64,000 bases of DNA from Nitrososphaerota archaeon (GCA_029785825.1 JAFLYY010000001.1:1271374-1335373); one strand, 5' to 3'. Numbered from the stretch's first letter, positions 8,197-17,030 are shown. Translations and numbers: made by a program. Notes: a model not told the origin generated them from the letters alone.

Positions 8197-8209
8197 CTGC
8201 GCGCCGAAG

Positions 8210-8227
8210 CCCCTCCTCGCAGAGGGG
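8210..8227 (+). terminator. Stem-loop after the vWA gene
   Basis: CCCCTC and GAGGGG form a six-base-pair stem with a six-base loop 14 bases after the vWA stop. No T tract follows, so a role in termination or mRNA 3'-end stability is tentative. The rest of the 8197-8332 gap shows nothing else. Confidence 0.3.
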
Positions 8228-8332
8228 AGGGTTGAAGCAAGGGACGGGCCGGAAGATTTGAGGTACGAGGCAGTACAGAAGGAGGGCCGTCTGACAGGTC
8301 AGGGCAGGCTTCAGGAGGTAAACGGTAATGTC

Positions 8333-8551
8333 CTATTTCAGCTTCCGGGCCTCGCGTTCCGTCTCTCTCAGGACCAGCACGTCCGCCAGCCTGATGGGTC
8401 CCTTCACGTTCCTGGTCAGAATCCGCCCCTTCTCCTTCCCCTCGAGAATCTTGACCCTCACCTGTGTGATTTCGCCGGCCACCCCAGTTCTTCCCACGAT
8501 CTGGACCACCTCGGCAGGAGTTAGTGTTTCCGCTTCTCTCTTGCTGCTCAT
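8333..8551 (-). CDS. rps28e: 30S ribosomal protein S28e
   Basis: A 72-residue OB-fold protein of the small-subunit head. The sequence [20 protein letters not shown] and the C-terminal [10 protein letters not shown] match the family. Its ATG overlaps the L7Ae stop as ATGA, as in many archaea. Normally L24e and ndk would follow; here the operon ends and the tubulin-like cluster begins on the other side of a 136-base gap. Confidence 0.95.
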   Translation of the reverse strand: MSSKREAETLTPAEVVQIVGRTGVAGEITQVRVKILEGKEKGRILTRNVKGPIRLADVLVLRETEREARKLK

Positions 8552-8934
8552 ACGGCTTTCTTCAGCCTCGAAAGCTCCTGGGTGACCTGCTCGAGTATCT
8601 GAGAGCCTTCACCGGCGTCAAGGACCGCCGCAGAAGCCGTCGAGACGTCTATGCCAATGGCTGGGCCTATCTGGTCTTTCGAGGGGACGAACACGTAGGG
8701 GATCTTCCTCTCGTCGCACAGTATCGGCAGGTGGGCCACCACCTCAGGCGGGGTAACGTCCTCGGCGATCACGACGAGCTTTGCAACCCCCCTCTCGATC
8801 GCCTTCGTGGACTCGTTTGTCCCCTTCCTTACCTTCCCCGTGCGTGAAGCCTGCCTCAGGACCTCGTAGGCCGCTTCAGATACTTCTTTCGGAGTCTCGA
8901 ATTTGATGTAGTAGGGCTTCTTGTCTGGGGTCAT
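8548..8934 (-). CDS. rpl7ae: 50S ribosomal protein L7Ae
   Basis: A 128-residue kink-turn RNA-binding protein. In archaea it serves the large subunit, C/D and H/ACA guide RNPs and RNase P. Seen: the family core [20 protein letters not shown] and [20 protein letters not shown], then [12 protein letters not shown]. It is the first gene of its transcript, with a TATA box at 8970-8979. Confidence 0.96.
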   Translation of the reverse strand: MTPDKKPYYIKFETPKEVSEAAYEVLRQASRTGKVRKGTNESTKAIERGVAKLVVIAEDVTPPEVVAHLPILCDERKIPYVFVPSKDQIGPAIGIDVSTASAAVLDAGEGSQILEQVTQELSRLKKAV

Positions 8935-8969
8935 CTTTCAAATCTCCCAGCCTGGCCCATCTCGACCGT

Positions 8970-8979
8970 CATATAAACG
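8970..8979 (-). promoter_or_regulatory. TATA box for L7Ae-S28e
   Basis: The minus-strand reading CGTTTATATG is centred about 40 bases before the L7Ae ATG, predicting a short leader. Confidence 0.5.
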
Positions 8980-8994
8980 GTTGGCCTAGGAAGG

Positions 8995-10710
8995 CTAGCC
9001 GGAGAGGATGAACTTCCCGGACGAGTCGAGCCTGCAGAAGCCGAACCTTGGGAACTGGACTATGTCGCCCAGCTCGAGGGACGAGGCAGCATTCTCGACA
9101 TATCCGGTCACCTCCCTGAGGCTGTCCTTGTTGTAGACGTCACCGTCCAGGAAAAGTTCCCCGGGAATGGAGACGGTCGCGTCAACGTGGTCGTCGGCGA
9201 CCCACTGCAGCTTCTTTGACTCGGGAAGCACCCCATCCCCGGCATACCTCGCCTCAAGGGAGGCGCCCATGGACAAGAGCTCGACGTTGTAGAGGTCCAT
9301 GAGCCTAAAGACAGCGCCTTCCTTGAGGTTCTTCGCGTCAGCAGAAGGGATGTAGAATCGGCCTGCCGTTGAGACCTTCCTCGCCCCCAGGTCCTTCTGT
9401 GGATGGAACGGAATCATCACCTCCTTCCGCGGAGCCCCTTCCACGACCAACCCCACAGGGTCCGGGACGAAGAAGACCCTCCTGGAGACGGGGTCCAGGA
9501 GTTTCCTGTTGATGGACAGGAGCATGCTCCAGTCGTACTCGTGCTCGGTCTTTGTGTACCCCACCTGGAGGGTGAAGTCGTGTATCGCCTGCGGGACGAC
9601 CCCCCGCCTCCTCAGGCCGTCCACCGTCGGCATCCTCGGATCGTCCCACCCGGAGACAACATTCTTCTCGACCAGGGGCCTGAGGAGCCTCTTCGAGACG
9701 GGGGTCCCCTTGAAGTTGAAACGCGAGAACTGGATGACCTCGATCCGCCTGAATTTCAGGGCGTCGCGGATCAGCTGCTGAAGCTCGTCGCGGAACTCCG
9801 AGCTCCTAAGAACGTGAGTTATGCGACAGATCTCGTCCTCAACGGCGTTGGCCAGGTCATAGGTGGGCCAGAGCGAATACTTGGTCCCTGTAAGTGGATG
9901 AGGCTGGGAGATTACCCTGAAGAGGTTCGTGTCCCGGAGCGAGTAGTTGGGGCTCTGCATGTCTCCTTTGAACCTGATCACATAGGCCCCCTCCTTGTGC
10001 TTGTTCGCGAGGAGTTCCTCCCAGACCTTCATGTTCACATCGATGGAGCTTCCTCTGTGCTCGCAGGGGGTCCCCTCGAACCTGAGGCGTTTGACCTTCG
10101 CCTCGTCGCAGGAACAGGCGTATGCTCTCCCGAGCTCGATCAGCTTCCTCCCGCTCTCGTATATGACCTCCATGTCGTCCGAGATGCTCTTTTCGTGGTC
10201 CCACCTGACTCCCAGCCACTCGGTCCCTCTCCTGAAGCTGTCGTAGTACTTCGGGAGGACTTTCCGGGGGTTCGTGTCCTCGAAGCGGAGCCAGAGCTCA
10301 CCGTCGTACATCTCTTTGTAGAGGTAGTTGATTGTCCAAGCCATGGCGTGCCCTATGGTCATGTACCCAGACGGCTCGGGTGCAAGGCGGAATGCGGCCT
10401 TTCCCTTGACGGCGTTGGGGAGAGGCGGAAGGCCCACCCTCCCCCTCTCTTCATGGTGCGCCTGCGCCCCGGGAAACTTCTCTGCCAGGAGCTTCTCCTG
10501 CGCTTCAAGCGTGAGGGCGTTCACCCTCCTGGCCGCCGCGGCCGCCTCCTTCGAGACGGCTCCCGCCCTAGACCTGAGCTCTGGTATCTCCCCCAGCACC
10601 CTTCCGACAATGGCCCCCACCTCTGCCTTCCCTCCATGTCTGGCCGCGTTCGAAAGGGCCGCCTCCTCTATCGCGTCCAGCGCGTCCTTTCCCAGCTCTT
10701 CGGCTACCAT
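8995..10710 (-). CDS. gltX: Glutamyl-tRNA synthetase (archaeal GluRS)
   Basis: Charges tRNA-Glu (and tRNA-Gln in organisms using the transamidation route). The 571-residue protein carries the class I motif PEPSGYMTIGHA (HIGH equivalent, 111-122) and PVSKRLL near residue 340 (KMSKS equivalent). It has the archaeal/GlnRS-like architecture with an N-terminal helical extension and a C-terminal anticodon-binding beta-barrel. Its ATG lies inside the last codons of the prenyl synthase gene (seven-base overlap), closing the long rpoD operon. Confidence 0.96.
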   Translation of the reverse strand: MVAEELGKDALDAIEEAALSNAARHGGKAEVGAIVGRVLGEIPELRSRAGAVSKEAAAAARRVNALTLEAQEKLLAEKFPGAQAHHEERGRVGLPPLPNAVKGKAAFRLAPEPSGYMTIGHAMAWTINYLYKEMYDGELWLRFEDTNPRKVLPKYYDSFRRGTEWLGVRWDHEKSISDDMEVIYESGRKLIELGRAYACSCDEAKVKRLRFEGTPCEHRGSSIDVNMKVWEELLANKHKEGAYVIRFKGDMQSPNYSLRDTNLFRVISQPHPLTGTKYSLWPTYDLANAVEDEICRITHVLRSSEFRDELQQLIRDALKFRRIEVIQFSRFNFKGTPVSKRLLRPLVEKNVVSGWDDPRMPTVDGLRRRGVVPQAIHDFTLQVGYTKTEHEYDWSMLLSINRKLLDPVSRRVFFVPDPVGLVVEGAPRKEVMIPFHPQKDLGARKVSTAGRFYIPSADAKNLKEGAVFRLMDLYNVELLSMGASLEARYAGDGVLPESKKLQWVADDHVDATVSIPGELFLDGDVYNKDSLREVTGYVENAASSLELGDIVQFPRFGFCRLDSSGKFILSG

Positions 10711-11747
10711 TCCCTCTCTACTGCGAACTTTGCGAAGGAGCGGAGGAGCCCCACGGCTTTCCTGTCACCTTTCCACGGGATACCCTCCAGGGTAGATAGC
10801 GAGTCTTTCAACAGCTCCGCAGCCCGCTTGCGCGCGTAGCCGACTGCGTCGTACCTGTCGACGAGGCCGAGCACGAAAGCCACGTCCTGCCTGGTCTTCT
10901 TTTCCCTGCTCTTGTTCATAATGGAGACGACTCTGTCCCTCTCTCCCTGGGTCGCTGCGGAGAGAAGGTGGAGGAGGATGAGGGTCCTCTTCCCTTCCAG
11001 GATGTCGTCAGACTTCACCTTGCCGTATTTTTTCTCGTCTCCCACTAGGTTCAGCGAGTCGTCCTGAATCTGGAAGGCGACGCCCAGCTTCGTCCCGAAG
11101 TCCTCCAGGTCGGAGAGGACCTTTTCACCCGCACCCGCCACTATGGCCCCCAGCCTGCACGGGCTCGCTACAGTGTACCATGAAGTCTTCCTGGTGCACA
11201 TCTCGTAATAGTCCTCCTCCTTCAGGTCCCACCTCTTTGAGGCGACCCACCCGAGTTCCATATGCTGCCCCTCGGTTGTCGCGTCCACCATCCGCGAGAA
11301 CTCCTCCATCACCCTGAACGTCCGCTCGAGGCCGATCCTCGAGCGGTTCCTGAGGAGCGCTTCCCAGGTCCTTGCGTGGAGGGCGTCTCCGGCGTTAAGG
11401 GCGAGGGACTCCGGATACTTCTTGTGAAGAGCAGGCTCGCCCCGCCTCAGCTCCGACCCGTCTTCGATGTCGTCGTGCACAAGTATCCAGTTCTGAAAGA
11501 GCTCTATGCATGCGGCTGTGATCATCGCGTCCTCTTCTTCCCCTCCTGCGGCCTTGCAGGCCGTCACGCAGAGGAAGGGCCTCATCCCCTTCGCGGGTCG
11601 AGACGGGTAGTCCCTCATCATCGTGTAGAGGAGGCGGACCTCCCTGACCGGGCTGGTCTTTGGTAGCACCTGGTCGAGTATGACCCTGTCCACCTCTGAC
11701 TTCACACGTTTCATTTCGTCTTGGAGGTTCGGCACTTTCCCGGCCAC
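10704..11747 (-). CDS. Isoprenyl diphosphate synthase (GGPP/FPP synthase type)
   Basis: Condenses IPP with allylic diphosphates to build the prenyl chains of archaeal lipids. The 347-residue protein has the first aspartate-rich motif DDIED (92-96) followed by RRG, and the second, QDDSLNLVGD (228-237). Trp87, five residues before the first motif, lies at the position that limits chain length, so C15 or C20 product is likely rather than a long chain; which one is uncertain. It follows isopentenyl phosphate kinase by ten bases, linking it to isoprenoid supply. Confidence 0.9.
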   Translation of the reverse strand: MAGKVPNLQDEMKRVKSEVDRVILDQVLPKTSPVREVRLLYTMMRDYPSRPAKGMRPFLCVTACKAAGGEEEDAMITAACIELFQNWILVHDDIEDGSELRRGEPALHKKYPESLALNAGDALHARTWEALLRNRSRIGLERTFRVMEEFSRMVDATTEGQHMELGWVASKRWDLKEEDYYEMCTRKTSWYTVASPCRLGAIVAGAGEKVLSDLEDFGTKLGVAFQIQDDSLNLVGDEKKYGKVKSDDILEGKRTLILLHLLSAATQGERDRVVSIMNKSREKKTRQDVAFVLGLVDRYDAVGYARKRAAELLKDSLSTLEGIPWKGDRKAVGLLRSFAKFAVEREW

Positions 11748-11757
11748 CAGCCTTCCG

Positions 11758-12489
11758 CTAGGAGCGGACTACGGTCCCGTAAAAGTCGAGCCCCTTGAGG
11801 GCCTTCGAGAACTCGTTCCGCCTGTACCCGGAGACGAAGCAGACCCTCGACCCTCCCGCCGCGATTTTGGCCGCGGCGTCGAGTTTGGCCTTTATCCCCC
11901 CGGTCGTGTCGTCCCCTTCGGAGACCTTCATCCGTCTTATCTTCGACGGGGTGAGCTCAGGTATGATGACCCTGGTGTTCCCTTCGTAGACTCCGTCGAC
12001 GTCGAGTGCGAAGACGCTCCTTTCGGGCTCGAGTATCTTGGCTAACTCCTGCACGATGAAGTCTCCAGATATGACCTTGAACCCTGACGGGGCGAGGCTC
12101 ACGTCGCCGAAGGTGACCGGGGTAAGCCCCTCCTTCAGGAGCCCACGGAGCCAAGATGCCACCGCGGTTGCCCCTCCCCGGCTAACCGCATCGAAGGGGG
12201 AGAAGGGATAGGGGCTGAGCTTGTACTCCATCATAGTTTTGCAGACCAGCCTGTTGAGCTCATACATTGCTCCCCTGGTCTGCGCGACTCCGACCGCCGG
12301 GGCCTCCCCGACCTCGGAGCTGAGCCCGTGCTGCCTGGCGACAGAGTGACCGAAGGAACCGCCGCCGTGGACCACGACTACCTTCTGGTCGGAAGAGGCT
12401 ATCTCTTCGGAGAGGGCGGAGACCACGTCAGGCCGATACGAGAAAGGCTTCGACTTGTCGGTGATGACCGAACCGCCGAGCTTGGCCAC
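11758..12489 (-). CDS. ipk: Isopentenyl phosphate kinase
   Basis: Phosphorylates isopentenyl phosphate to IPP in the archaeal mevalonate variants. The 243-residue amino-acid-kinase-fold protein shows KLGGSVITDK at the N-terminus, HGGGSFGH at 41-48 (the substrate-orienting histidine specific to IPK) and DVDGVYEGN further on. It is coupled to mevalonate kinase (one-base overlap) and to the prenyl synthase, the classical archaeal cluster. It implies the pathway runs through isopentenyl phosphate rather than diphosphomevalonate. Confidence 0.95.
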   Translation of the reverse strand: MAKLGGSVITDKSKPFSYRPDVVSALSEEIASSDQKVVVVHGGGSFGHSVARQHGLSSEVGEAPAVGVAQTRGAMYELNRLVCKTMMEYKLSPYPFSPFDAVSRGGATAVASWLRGLLKEGLTPVTFGDVSLAPSGFKVISGDFIVQELAKILEPERSVFALDVDGVYEGNTRVIIPELTPSKIRRMKVSEGDDTTGGIKAKLDAAAKIAAGGSRVCFVSGYRRNEFSKALKGLDFYGTVVRS

Positions 12490-13415
12490 TACCGCTCTAG
12501 CCAGCTTTTCACTCCCTCGACCGGCACCTTTGCTATGAACGTCTCGAACCCTCGCGCCGTCAGCCCCGAAACTATGCTTTTTTCCTTTGCTTCCGGCGCC
12601 AGCGCTATGACGCTCCCGCCTCCCCCGCCCCCCGTCAGTTTCGCGCCGTAGGCGCCCTCCGAAGCGAACAGCTCGACCATGGCGTCCAGTTCTGTGCTGG
12701 AGACCCCTACCGCACGGAGGGCGGCATGGTCGATGGTGAGGATGGACCCCACTCCTTTCACGTCTCCCCGCTTGAGGAGCTCCGCCGCCTCCAGGCTGAG
12801 GCCCCCCACTGAGGCTGCCAGCATCCCGAAGAAGCCGGGGAAGCGCTCTCTCATGAGCGAGACCTTCCTTATCTGAGTCTTGGTCCTCCTGCTGACTCCG
12901 GAGAACGACACTATCAGCCTCCTCTCGCCTCTAATCTCGACCTTCCTGGGCTCCTCCCCAGGCTTGAAGAGCAGGACCCCTCCGGAGGCGCAGACCGTTG
13001 GGTCGACCCCGGACGGCCTACCGTGTATCCCCTGCTCGCCTATCATCGCGAACCTGACGAGCTCGTCGGTCCCAAGGCCGAGGGAGTACAGCCTCGAGAC
13101 TGCGGCTGCTGCCGCCACCATTGTGGAGGCGGAGGAGCCGAGCCCAGCCCCCTGGGGTATCGAAGAAGAGACTGAGACATTCACCGCGGGGCTCACCGAG
13201 AACTCCTTGGCCATAGCGTCCACGACGTGTTTCAGGGGGCGGAGCCCCGCCGAGTCCGCCGGGAAGCGGTCCGAGTCGGCACGATAGCTACCGGAGGGCG
13301 AGACCTCCACCCTCACCTTTCGGGGGAGGGCAGCGGCGAGCGCCCAGGCTCCGTGGACGACAAAGTGCTCCCCGACCACGATTGCCTTCGACGGCGCCTC
13401 GGCGATGGCTTTCAA
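12489..13415 (-). CDS. mvk: Mevalonate kinase
   Basis: GHMP-family kinase making 5-phosphomevalonate. The 308-residue protein carries the substrate region VVGEHFVVHGAWALAAAL (13-30), the ATP loop PQGAGLGSSAS (88-98) and the C-terminal KLTGGGGGGSVIAL motif. The HGxxA stretch is diagnostic for mevalonate kinase against homoserine or galactokinase. Its start lies inside the last codons of the MEMO gene. Together with ipk and the decarboxylase-like gene at 55.6 kb it outlines the pathway. Confidence 0.95.
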   Translation of the reverse strand: MKAIAEAPSKAIVVGEHFVVHGAWALAAALPRKVRVEVSPSGSYRADSDRFPADSAGLRPLKHVVDAMAKEFSVSPAVNVSVSSSIPQGAGLGSSASTMVAAAAAVSRLYSLGLGTDELVRFAMIGEQGIHGRPSGVDPTVCASGGVLLFKPGEEPRKVEIRGERRLIVSFSGVSRRTKTQIRKVSLMRERFPGFFGMLAASVGGLSLEAAELLKRGDVKGVGSILTIDHAALRAVGVSSTELDAMVELFASEGAYGAKLTGGGGGGSVIALAPEAKEKSIVSGLTARGFETFIAKVPVEGVKSWLER

Positions 13416-14257
13416 GTGCTGACGAATCGTAGGGCGCCGTAGCCCACGACTTGAAGGTTATCTCCGGAGGTGTCGCCGCTCGAAGCATACTTCAGGAGCT
13501 CCGCCCTTCCGAGCCCCAGGGACCTGGCGGCCATCATCACGGTGGCGATGGCGCCGTAGCCGCAGGCGGTGACTCTCAGCCTCTCGAGGGTGGAGTAGAA
13601 GCCGTCTACGTCCATCCTGACCACCTGCCGGAGGAGCGCCGTGTCCTTCTCGCGCGCGCTGACAGCTGGCTCGTAGTGGGTGAGGTCTGATGAGGCGACA
13701 AGTATCCCTTTCCTGTGTTCCAGGATCTTGGCTACGGCTGCTGAGACGACCCCTGCAGTGTCTTGGTCCTGGAAGAGGAGGGATATAGGCAGCAGCGGGA
13801 CAGAGTCTCCATAAATCCTCTGGAGGAACGGGAGCTGCACCTCCAGGGAATGCTCCAGCCTGTGGGCCTGGGGGTCGAAGGATACTATGCCAGCCAGGTC
13901 GGAGAGCTCTTCGGCGGCCTCCGGGTCTACCCGCATGCGCCCAAGCGGGGTCTCCCAGGCCCCTTCCTTGAAGGTCGACACCCCGCTCCCGATGCCATAG
14001 TGGTTGGGAGCCACGACGACGATGAGGTCGGGGTCGCGCAGCGAAGAGGCGTGGTAGTACGAATGGGCCGCCACGGGGCCAGAGTAGACGTACCCGGCGT
14101 GAGGGGACACCACCGCCACGGTCTTCGAGGTTGCAGGAGCAGGCGGGAGTTTCCCCGGCCCGAGCCGATGGAGATAGCATCCGTCTATCAGGTCCGCCAG
14201 CTCGTGAGGGTCTGACGGGTAGAACTGATCGGCTACCGCGGGCTTCCTTACTGACAA
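13412..14257 (-). CDS. MEMO family protein
   Basis: A 281-residue member of the MEMO1/AmmeMemoRadiSam dioxygenase-like fold. The N-terminal RKPAVADQFYPSDPHELADL, the VVSPHAGYVYSGPVAAHSY stretch and SSDLTHYEP near residue 190 supply the histidine and aspartate positions of the putative metal site. Function in archaea is not established, although the gene almost always lies between S2 and mevalonate kinase, as here. It follows S2 by nine bases. Confidence 0.93.
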   Translation of the reverse strand: MSVRKPAVADQFYPSDPHELADLIDGCYLHRLGPGKLPPAPATSKTVAVVSPHAGYVYSGPVAAHSYYHASSLRDPDLIVVVAPNHYGIGSGVSTFKEGAWETPLGRMRVDPEAAEELSDLAGIVSFDPQAHRLEHSLEVQLPFLQRIYGDSVPLLPISLLFQDQDTAGVVSAAVAKILEHRKGILVASSDLTHYEPAVSAREKDTALLRQVVRMDVDGFYSTLERLRVTACGYGAIATVMMAARSLGLGRAELLKYASSGDTSGDNLQVVGYGALRFVST

Positions 14258-14266
14258 GGGTCGGCG

Positions 14267-14959
14267 CTACTCGCGCCGTTCTGATATCCTTTCCTCGGGG
14301 ATGTCAGGCTTCGGCTCCTCCTCCACCTTGGTTTCGAACTCCTCTATGCCATACTTCATGGCCTGATCCTCGGCAAGCAGGCCCGAGCGTACCAGGGTGG
14401 ACCTGGCCAGAAGCCAGAATATCGCCGCTATGGCCTTGCGCCCGCGGTTGTTCCCCGGGATGACAAGGTCTATGTCGTCGGTGACGTTGTCAGTGTCGCA
14501 AACGGCTATGACCGGGACCCCCAGCTTGGCTGCCTCAACCATCGCCTGCATGTCCGACATCGGGTCCGCCACCACCACCAGTTCCGCGTCCAGATGCCCC
14601 GGGTACAGCGGGTTGGTGAAGGTCCCGGGCATGAACCTCCCTATCCTGGACATCGCCCCGGTGAGCTCGCAGAACTTCTGCACCGCCACCGCCCCATGCT
14701 CCCTACTGGTGTAGACAACCGTGTTCTTCGCCCCCGTCGCGGCTATGAACTTCCCTGCCACGTCGATCCTCTCGATGGTCTTCGCGTAGTCGATGATGTG
14801 CAGCCCGTCAGGTCTTGGCCGCGCCGTGAACGCCTCCATGGTCTTCGTCCTGACCGGGGTCCCTATCCTGATCCCGGTGGCCAGGAGCGCCTTCTCGGAA
14901 AGCCCGGGAGCCACGAGTTTGTCGGCCGACCCCGCGTCATCGTCGTCGAATTCTGACAT
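14267..14959 (-). CDS. rps2: 30S ribosomal protein S2
   Basis: A 230-residue S2 protein. The archaeal core is clear: FTARPRPDGLHIIDYAKTIE, GRFMPGTFTNPLYP and VIPGNNRGRKAIAAIFWLLA. The start was set at the ATG at 14959, fifteen bases after rpoN; the longer open frame upstream would run through rpoN. The acidic N-terminus (SEFDDDDAG) and C-terminal extension (EEEPKPDIPEERISERRE) lie outside the core. An rpoK gene, often found between rpoN and S2, is not present. Confidence 0.95.
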   Translation of the reverse strand: MSEFDDDDAGSADKLVAPGLSEKALLATGIRIGTPVRTKTMEAFTARPRPDGLHIIDYAKTIERIDVAGKFIAATGAKNTVVYTSREHGAVAVQKFCELTGAMSRIGRFMPGTFTNPLYPGHLDAELVVVADPMSDMQAMVEAAKLGVPVIAVCDTDNVTDDIDLVIPGNNRGRKAIAAIFWLLARSTLVRSGLLAEDQAMKYGIEEFETKVEEEPKPDIPEERISERRE

Positions 14960-14973
14960 GCCGCCGCCCTCCC

Positions 14974-15183
14974 TCAGAGCTCTGACTTGCGGCTGTAGAA
15001 TGGAAGGACCTGGTCGATCACGTCTATCGACGAAATGAGCATCCGCCTGCAGCAGTACCGCTTCAGCCCCAGTTCGTCGAGGACCTTGCCCGGCTCTTCT
15101 CCGCCCTTCACTCTGGCCTGAAACGGGACGAACTTGTCGCCGATGAGGTTGCCGCAGGTAAAGCAACGGATGGGTATCATCAT
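14974..15183 (-). CDS. rpoN: RNA polymerase subunit N
   Basis: A 69-residue zinc-bundle subunit that bridges subunits D and L in the assembly platform. CFTCGNLIG near the N-terminus and the adjacent CCRRM supply the four cysteines. Length and sequence ([11 protein letters not shown], then [17 protein letters not shown]) are diagnostic. It follows S9 by six bases within the rpoD-L18e-L13-S9-rpoN-S2 string. Confidence 0.96.
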   Translation of the reverse strand: MMIPIRCFTCGNLIGDKFVPFQARVKGGEEPGKVLDELGLKRYCCRRMLISSIDVIDQVLPFYSRKSEL

Positions 15184-15189
15184 GGCAGT

Positions 15190-15621
15190 CTACCTGTACG
15201 ACTTCTGGCGCTTTCTCCTCGCGCCGGGTCCTCCGAACTTCTTTGGCTCAGCTTGTCTCGGGTCGCCCGAGAGCAGGTATTTATTGTATGCATTGAGCCT
15301 ATCTCTGATTTCGCTCCCCCTGACCTGGTCCACGTAGGCCCTGGCTATCGCCATGGCAGCGGCGTCCGCCTGCCCCATGAACCCTCCTCCTGAAACGCTC
15401 ACGTCCAGGTCGTACTTCTCTCTGAGGTCTCCGACCACTTGGACCGGTGCGAGGAGGTGCAGCCTGGCCGGTTCGGGCTCCCAGAGCTCCACCGGAGTGC
15501 CGTTGACCCGTATCTTACCCGCGCCCGGGAAGATGGCGGCCGTCGCCCTCGCGGTCTTCCTCGACCCCGAGTACAGCTTCGGAGGCTTCTTGGTCTGCAG
15601 TTTCTGCGTCTGCGCCGGCAT
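15190..15621 (-). CDS. rps9: 30S ribosomal protein S9
   Basis: A 143-residue protein. SGSRKTARATAAIFPGAGKIRVNG near the N-terminus and the basic tail KKFGGPGARRKRQKSYR, which reaches the P-site tRNA, identify it. The ATG at 15621, two bases after the L13 stop, is preferred; a GTG at 15636 would overlap L13 and add five residues. Part of the rpoD operon. Confidence 0.95.
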   Translation of the reverse strand: MPAQTQKLQTKKPPKLYSGSRKTARATAAIFPGAGKIRVNGTPVELWEPEPARLHLLAPVQVVGDLREKYDLDVSVSGGGFMGQADAAAMAIARAYVDQVRGSEIRDRLNAYNKYLLSGDPRQAEPKKFGGPGARRKRQKSYR

Positions 15622-15623
15622 CG

Positions 15624-16064
15624 CTACTCGTTCCACCCCAGGCTCTTGGAGAGGTCGGCCATGGTCACATAGACTGGGATCGGCCGGGTGGCCGCCGCGT
15701 CATCGAACTTCATCAACTTCGACCCGTCGACCCCCTCCGGGACCCCTATGTAGACCCTGAGCCTCTTCATCGCGACCGCGCCCTTTGGCTTCTTCCTCGG
15801 GACCATCCCCCGGACCATCCGTCGGAGGATGTTGTCTGGCCTCCTCGGGTGGATGGGACCATAAATGGGGTTCACCTTGCTGGCGAGCTCCAGCCGCTCT
15901 TTCCATTGGTTGATGACGGAGGTCCTGGACCCTGAAACGAGCGCTTTCTCGGAGTTCACTACCACGACCCTCTTACCAGAGAGGAGTAGCTTCGCGACCT
16001 TGGAGGAGAGCCTTCCTGCGATCTGATTGGCCGCGTCCACGTAGACCGTCTCTTCACCTGACAA
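15624..16064 (-). CDS. rpl13: 50S ribosomal protein L13
   Basis: A 146-residue large-subunit protein. DAANQIAGRLSSKVAKLLLS at the N-terminus and the central GPIHPRRPDNILRRMVRGM are the family signatures. It overlaps the L18e stop by eleven bases. Order L18e-L13-S9-rpoN is the standard archaeal one. Confidence 0.95.
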   Translation of the reverse strand: MSGEETVYVDAANQIAGRLSSKVAKLLLSGKRVVVVNSEKALVSGSRTSVINQWKERLELASKVNPIYGPIHPRRPDNILRRMVRGMVPRKKPKGAVAMKRLRVYIGVPEGVDGSKLMKFDDAAATRPIPVYVTMADLSKSLGWNE

Positions 16065-16407
16065 GCTTTACACCGCTCCCCTTCGGGTACTTCTTGAGGA
16101 ACTCCTCGAGCGTGAGGGCAGACCCTCCGATGGCCTCGATTTTCGCCTTCGCCGATGTCGAATAGGAGAACGCTCCCACCACCACCTTCTTCTCCATGAC
16201 GCCTGTCCCGAGGACCTTGCCCGGTACAAAGACCGGCTCCCCGTCGTCCGCCAACCGGGATATCCGCCCCAGGTTAACCTCGACCCTTGTGCTCGACGGG
16301 TAAGACAACAGGGCTGACGCCTCGCTCCAGATGCGCGCCTTCTGCTTCTTGCCGGCTCTCTCCAGCAGCACCGCGGTCCTCCTGGTCACCGGGTTGTCGG
16401 CGGTCAA
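16054..16407 (-). CDS. rpl18e: 50S ribosomal protein L18e
   Basis: A 117-residue L15/L18e-fold protein (NPVTRRTAVLLERAGKKQK, then VNLGRISRLADDGEPVFVPG, then KAKIEAIGGSALTLEEFLKK). The start was set at the TTG at 16407, which overlaps the rpoD stop as TTGA; the longer frame upstream lies inside rpoD. A GTG five codons further in is possible. Confidence 0.92.
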   Translation of the reverse strand: MTADNPVTRRTAVLLERAGKKQKARIWSEASALLSYPSSTRVEVNLGRISRLADDGEPVFVPGKVLGTGVMEKKVVVGAFSYSTSAKAKIEAIGGSALTLEEFLKKYPKGSGVKLVR

Positions 16408-17030
16408 TCGGGCCCACCTACCGCGACCTGTATCTCCTTCAGCTTCTTTTCGAGGAGTTCGATCGCCTTCAGCACGATCTGCTTTGCCGGGAGCCCTCCG
16501 GCCGACTCCACCGCGAGGACGAAGGTGCCTTCCTTCTTCCCGTCTGTGAGCGTCGCGACCGTGCACGGCTGCCACTTCGCGTGCTCCTTCCCCCTTCCCA
16601 GCCTGGCGTAAGCTTCGAGTTTGACCGACTGCCCTGCTGCGAGCTTTATCAGAGGGATAGACTCACTCACTGGCCTGACGTCGCGGTCTTCAGAGACCAA
16701 GTCCCCTGATGTCACCGTCATGACTTTGTCTTTCCCCTTCGCGTCCAGGACGAAGAGTACCCTGCACTTGTGACACCCGAGGGGGTTACCGCAGTCGCAC
16801 TCCTCCGGGAGGTTGTACCTTTCTAGGTCAGTCCTGATGGGCACCATGCCAAGCCTGTGAGCGAGTATCTCGTCGTAGAGGACAGAGGAGTTTTCCAGAA
16901 TCACTACGTCGTCAATCGCCATGGATGGGACCTCGGCGATGCAGAATCTACGAATTGCGTTGGCGTAAGACCTGTCGATTCCCTCGAGCTGGAGGGCGAC
17001 CGAGCTCCCGCTGTCTTCGAGCACCTTCAC
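16404..17030 (-). CDS. rpoD: RNA polymerase subunit D
   Basis: A 208-residue alpha/Rpb3-like assembly subunit. The dimerisation part includes YANAIRRFCIAEVPSMAIDDV (22-42). Residues 78-89 hold four cysteines in CDCGNPLGCHKC, resembling the zinc loop of eukaryotic Rpb3 more than the Fe-S ferredoxin insert found in some archaeal D subunits. This gene leads the operon from a TATA box at 17056-17062 and is probably leaderless. S13-S4-S11, its usual upstream neighbours, lie 3 kb away on the other strand. Confidence 0.96.
   Translation of the reverse strand: MKVLEDSGSSVALQLEGIDRSYANAIRRFCIAEVPSMAIDDVVILENSSVLYDEILAHRLGMVPIRTDLERYNLPEECDCGNPLGCHKCRVLFVLDAKGKDKVMTVTSGDLVSEDRDVRPVSESIPLIKLAAGQSVKLEAYARLGRGKEHAKWQPCTVATLTDGKKEGTFVLAVESAGGLPAKQIVLKAIELLEKKLKEIQVAVGGPD

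Noticed and set aside
9403-10839. A 478-codon open frame antisense to gltX
   Set aside because: It is a mirror of the GC-rich codon pattern of gltX and has low-complexity Pro/Arg/Leu composition without family motifs.
14960-14973. rpoK between rpoN and S2
   Set aside because: Only fourteen bases separate the two genes, so RpoK must be encoded elsewhere.
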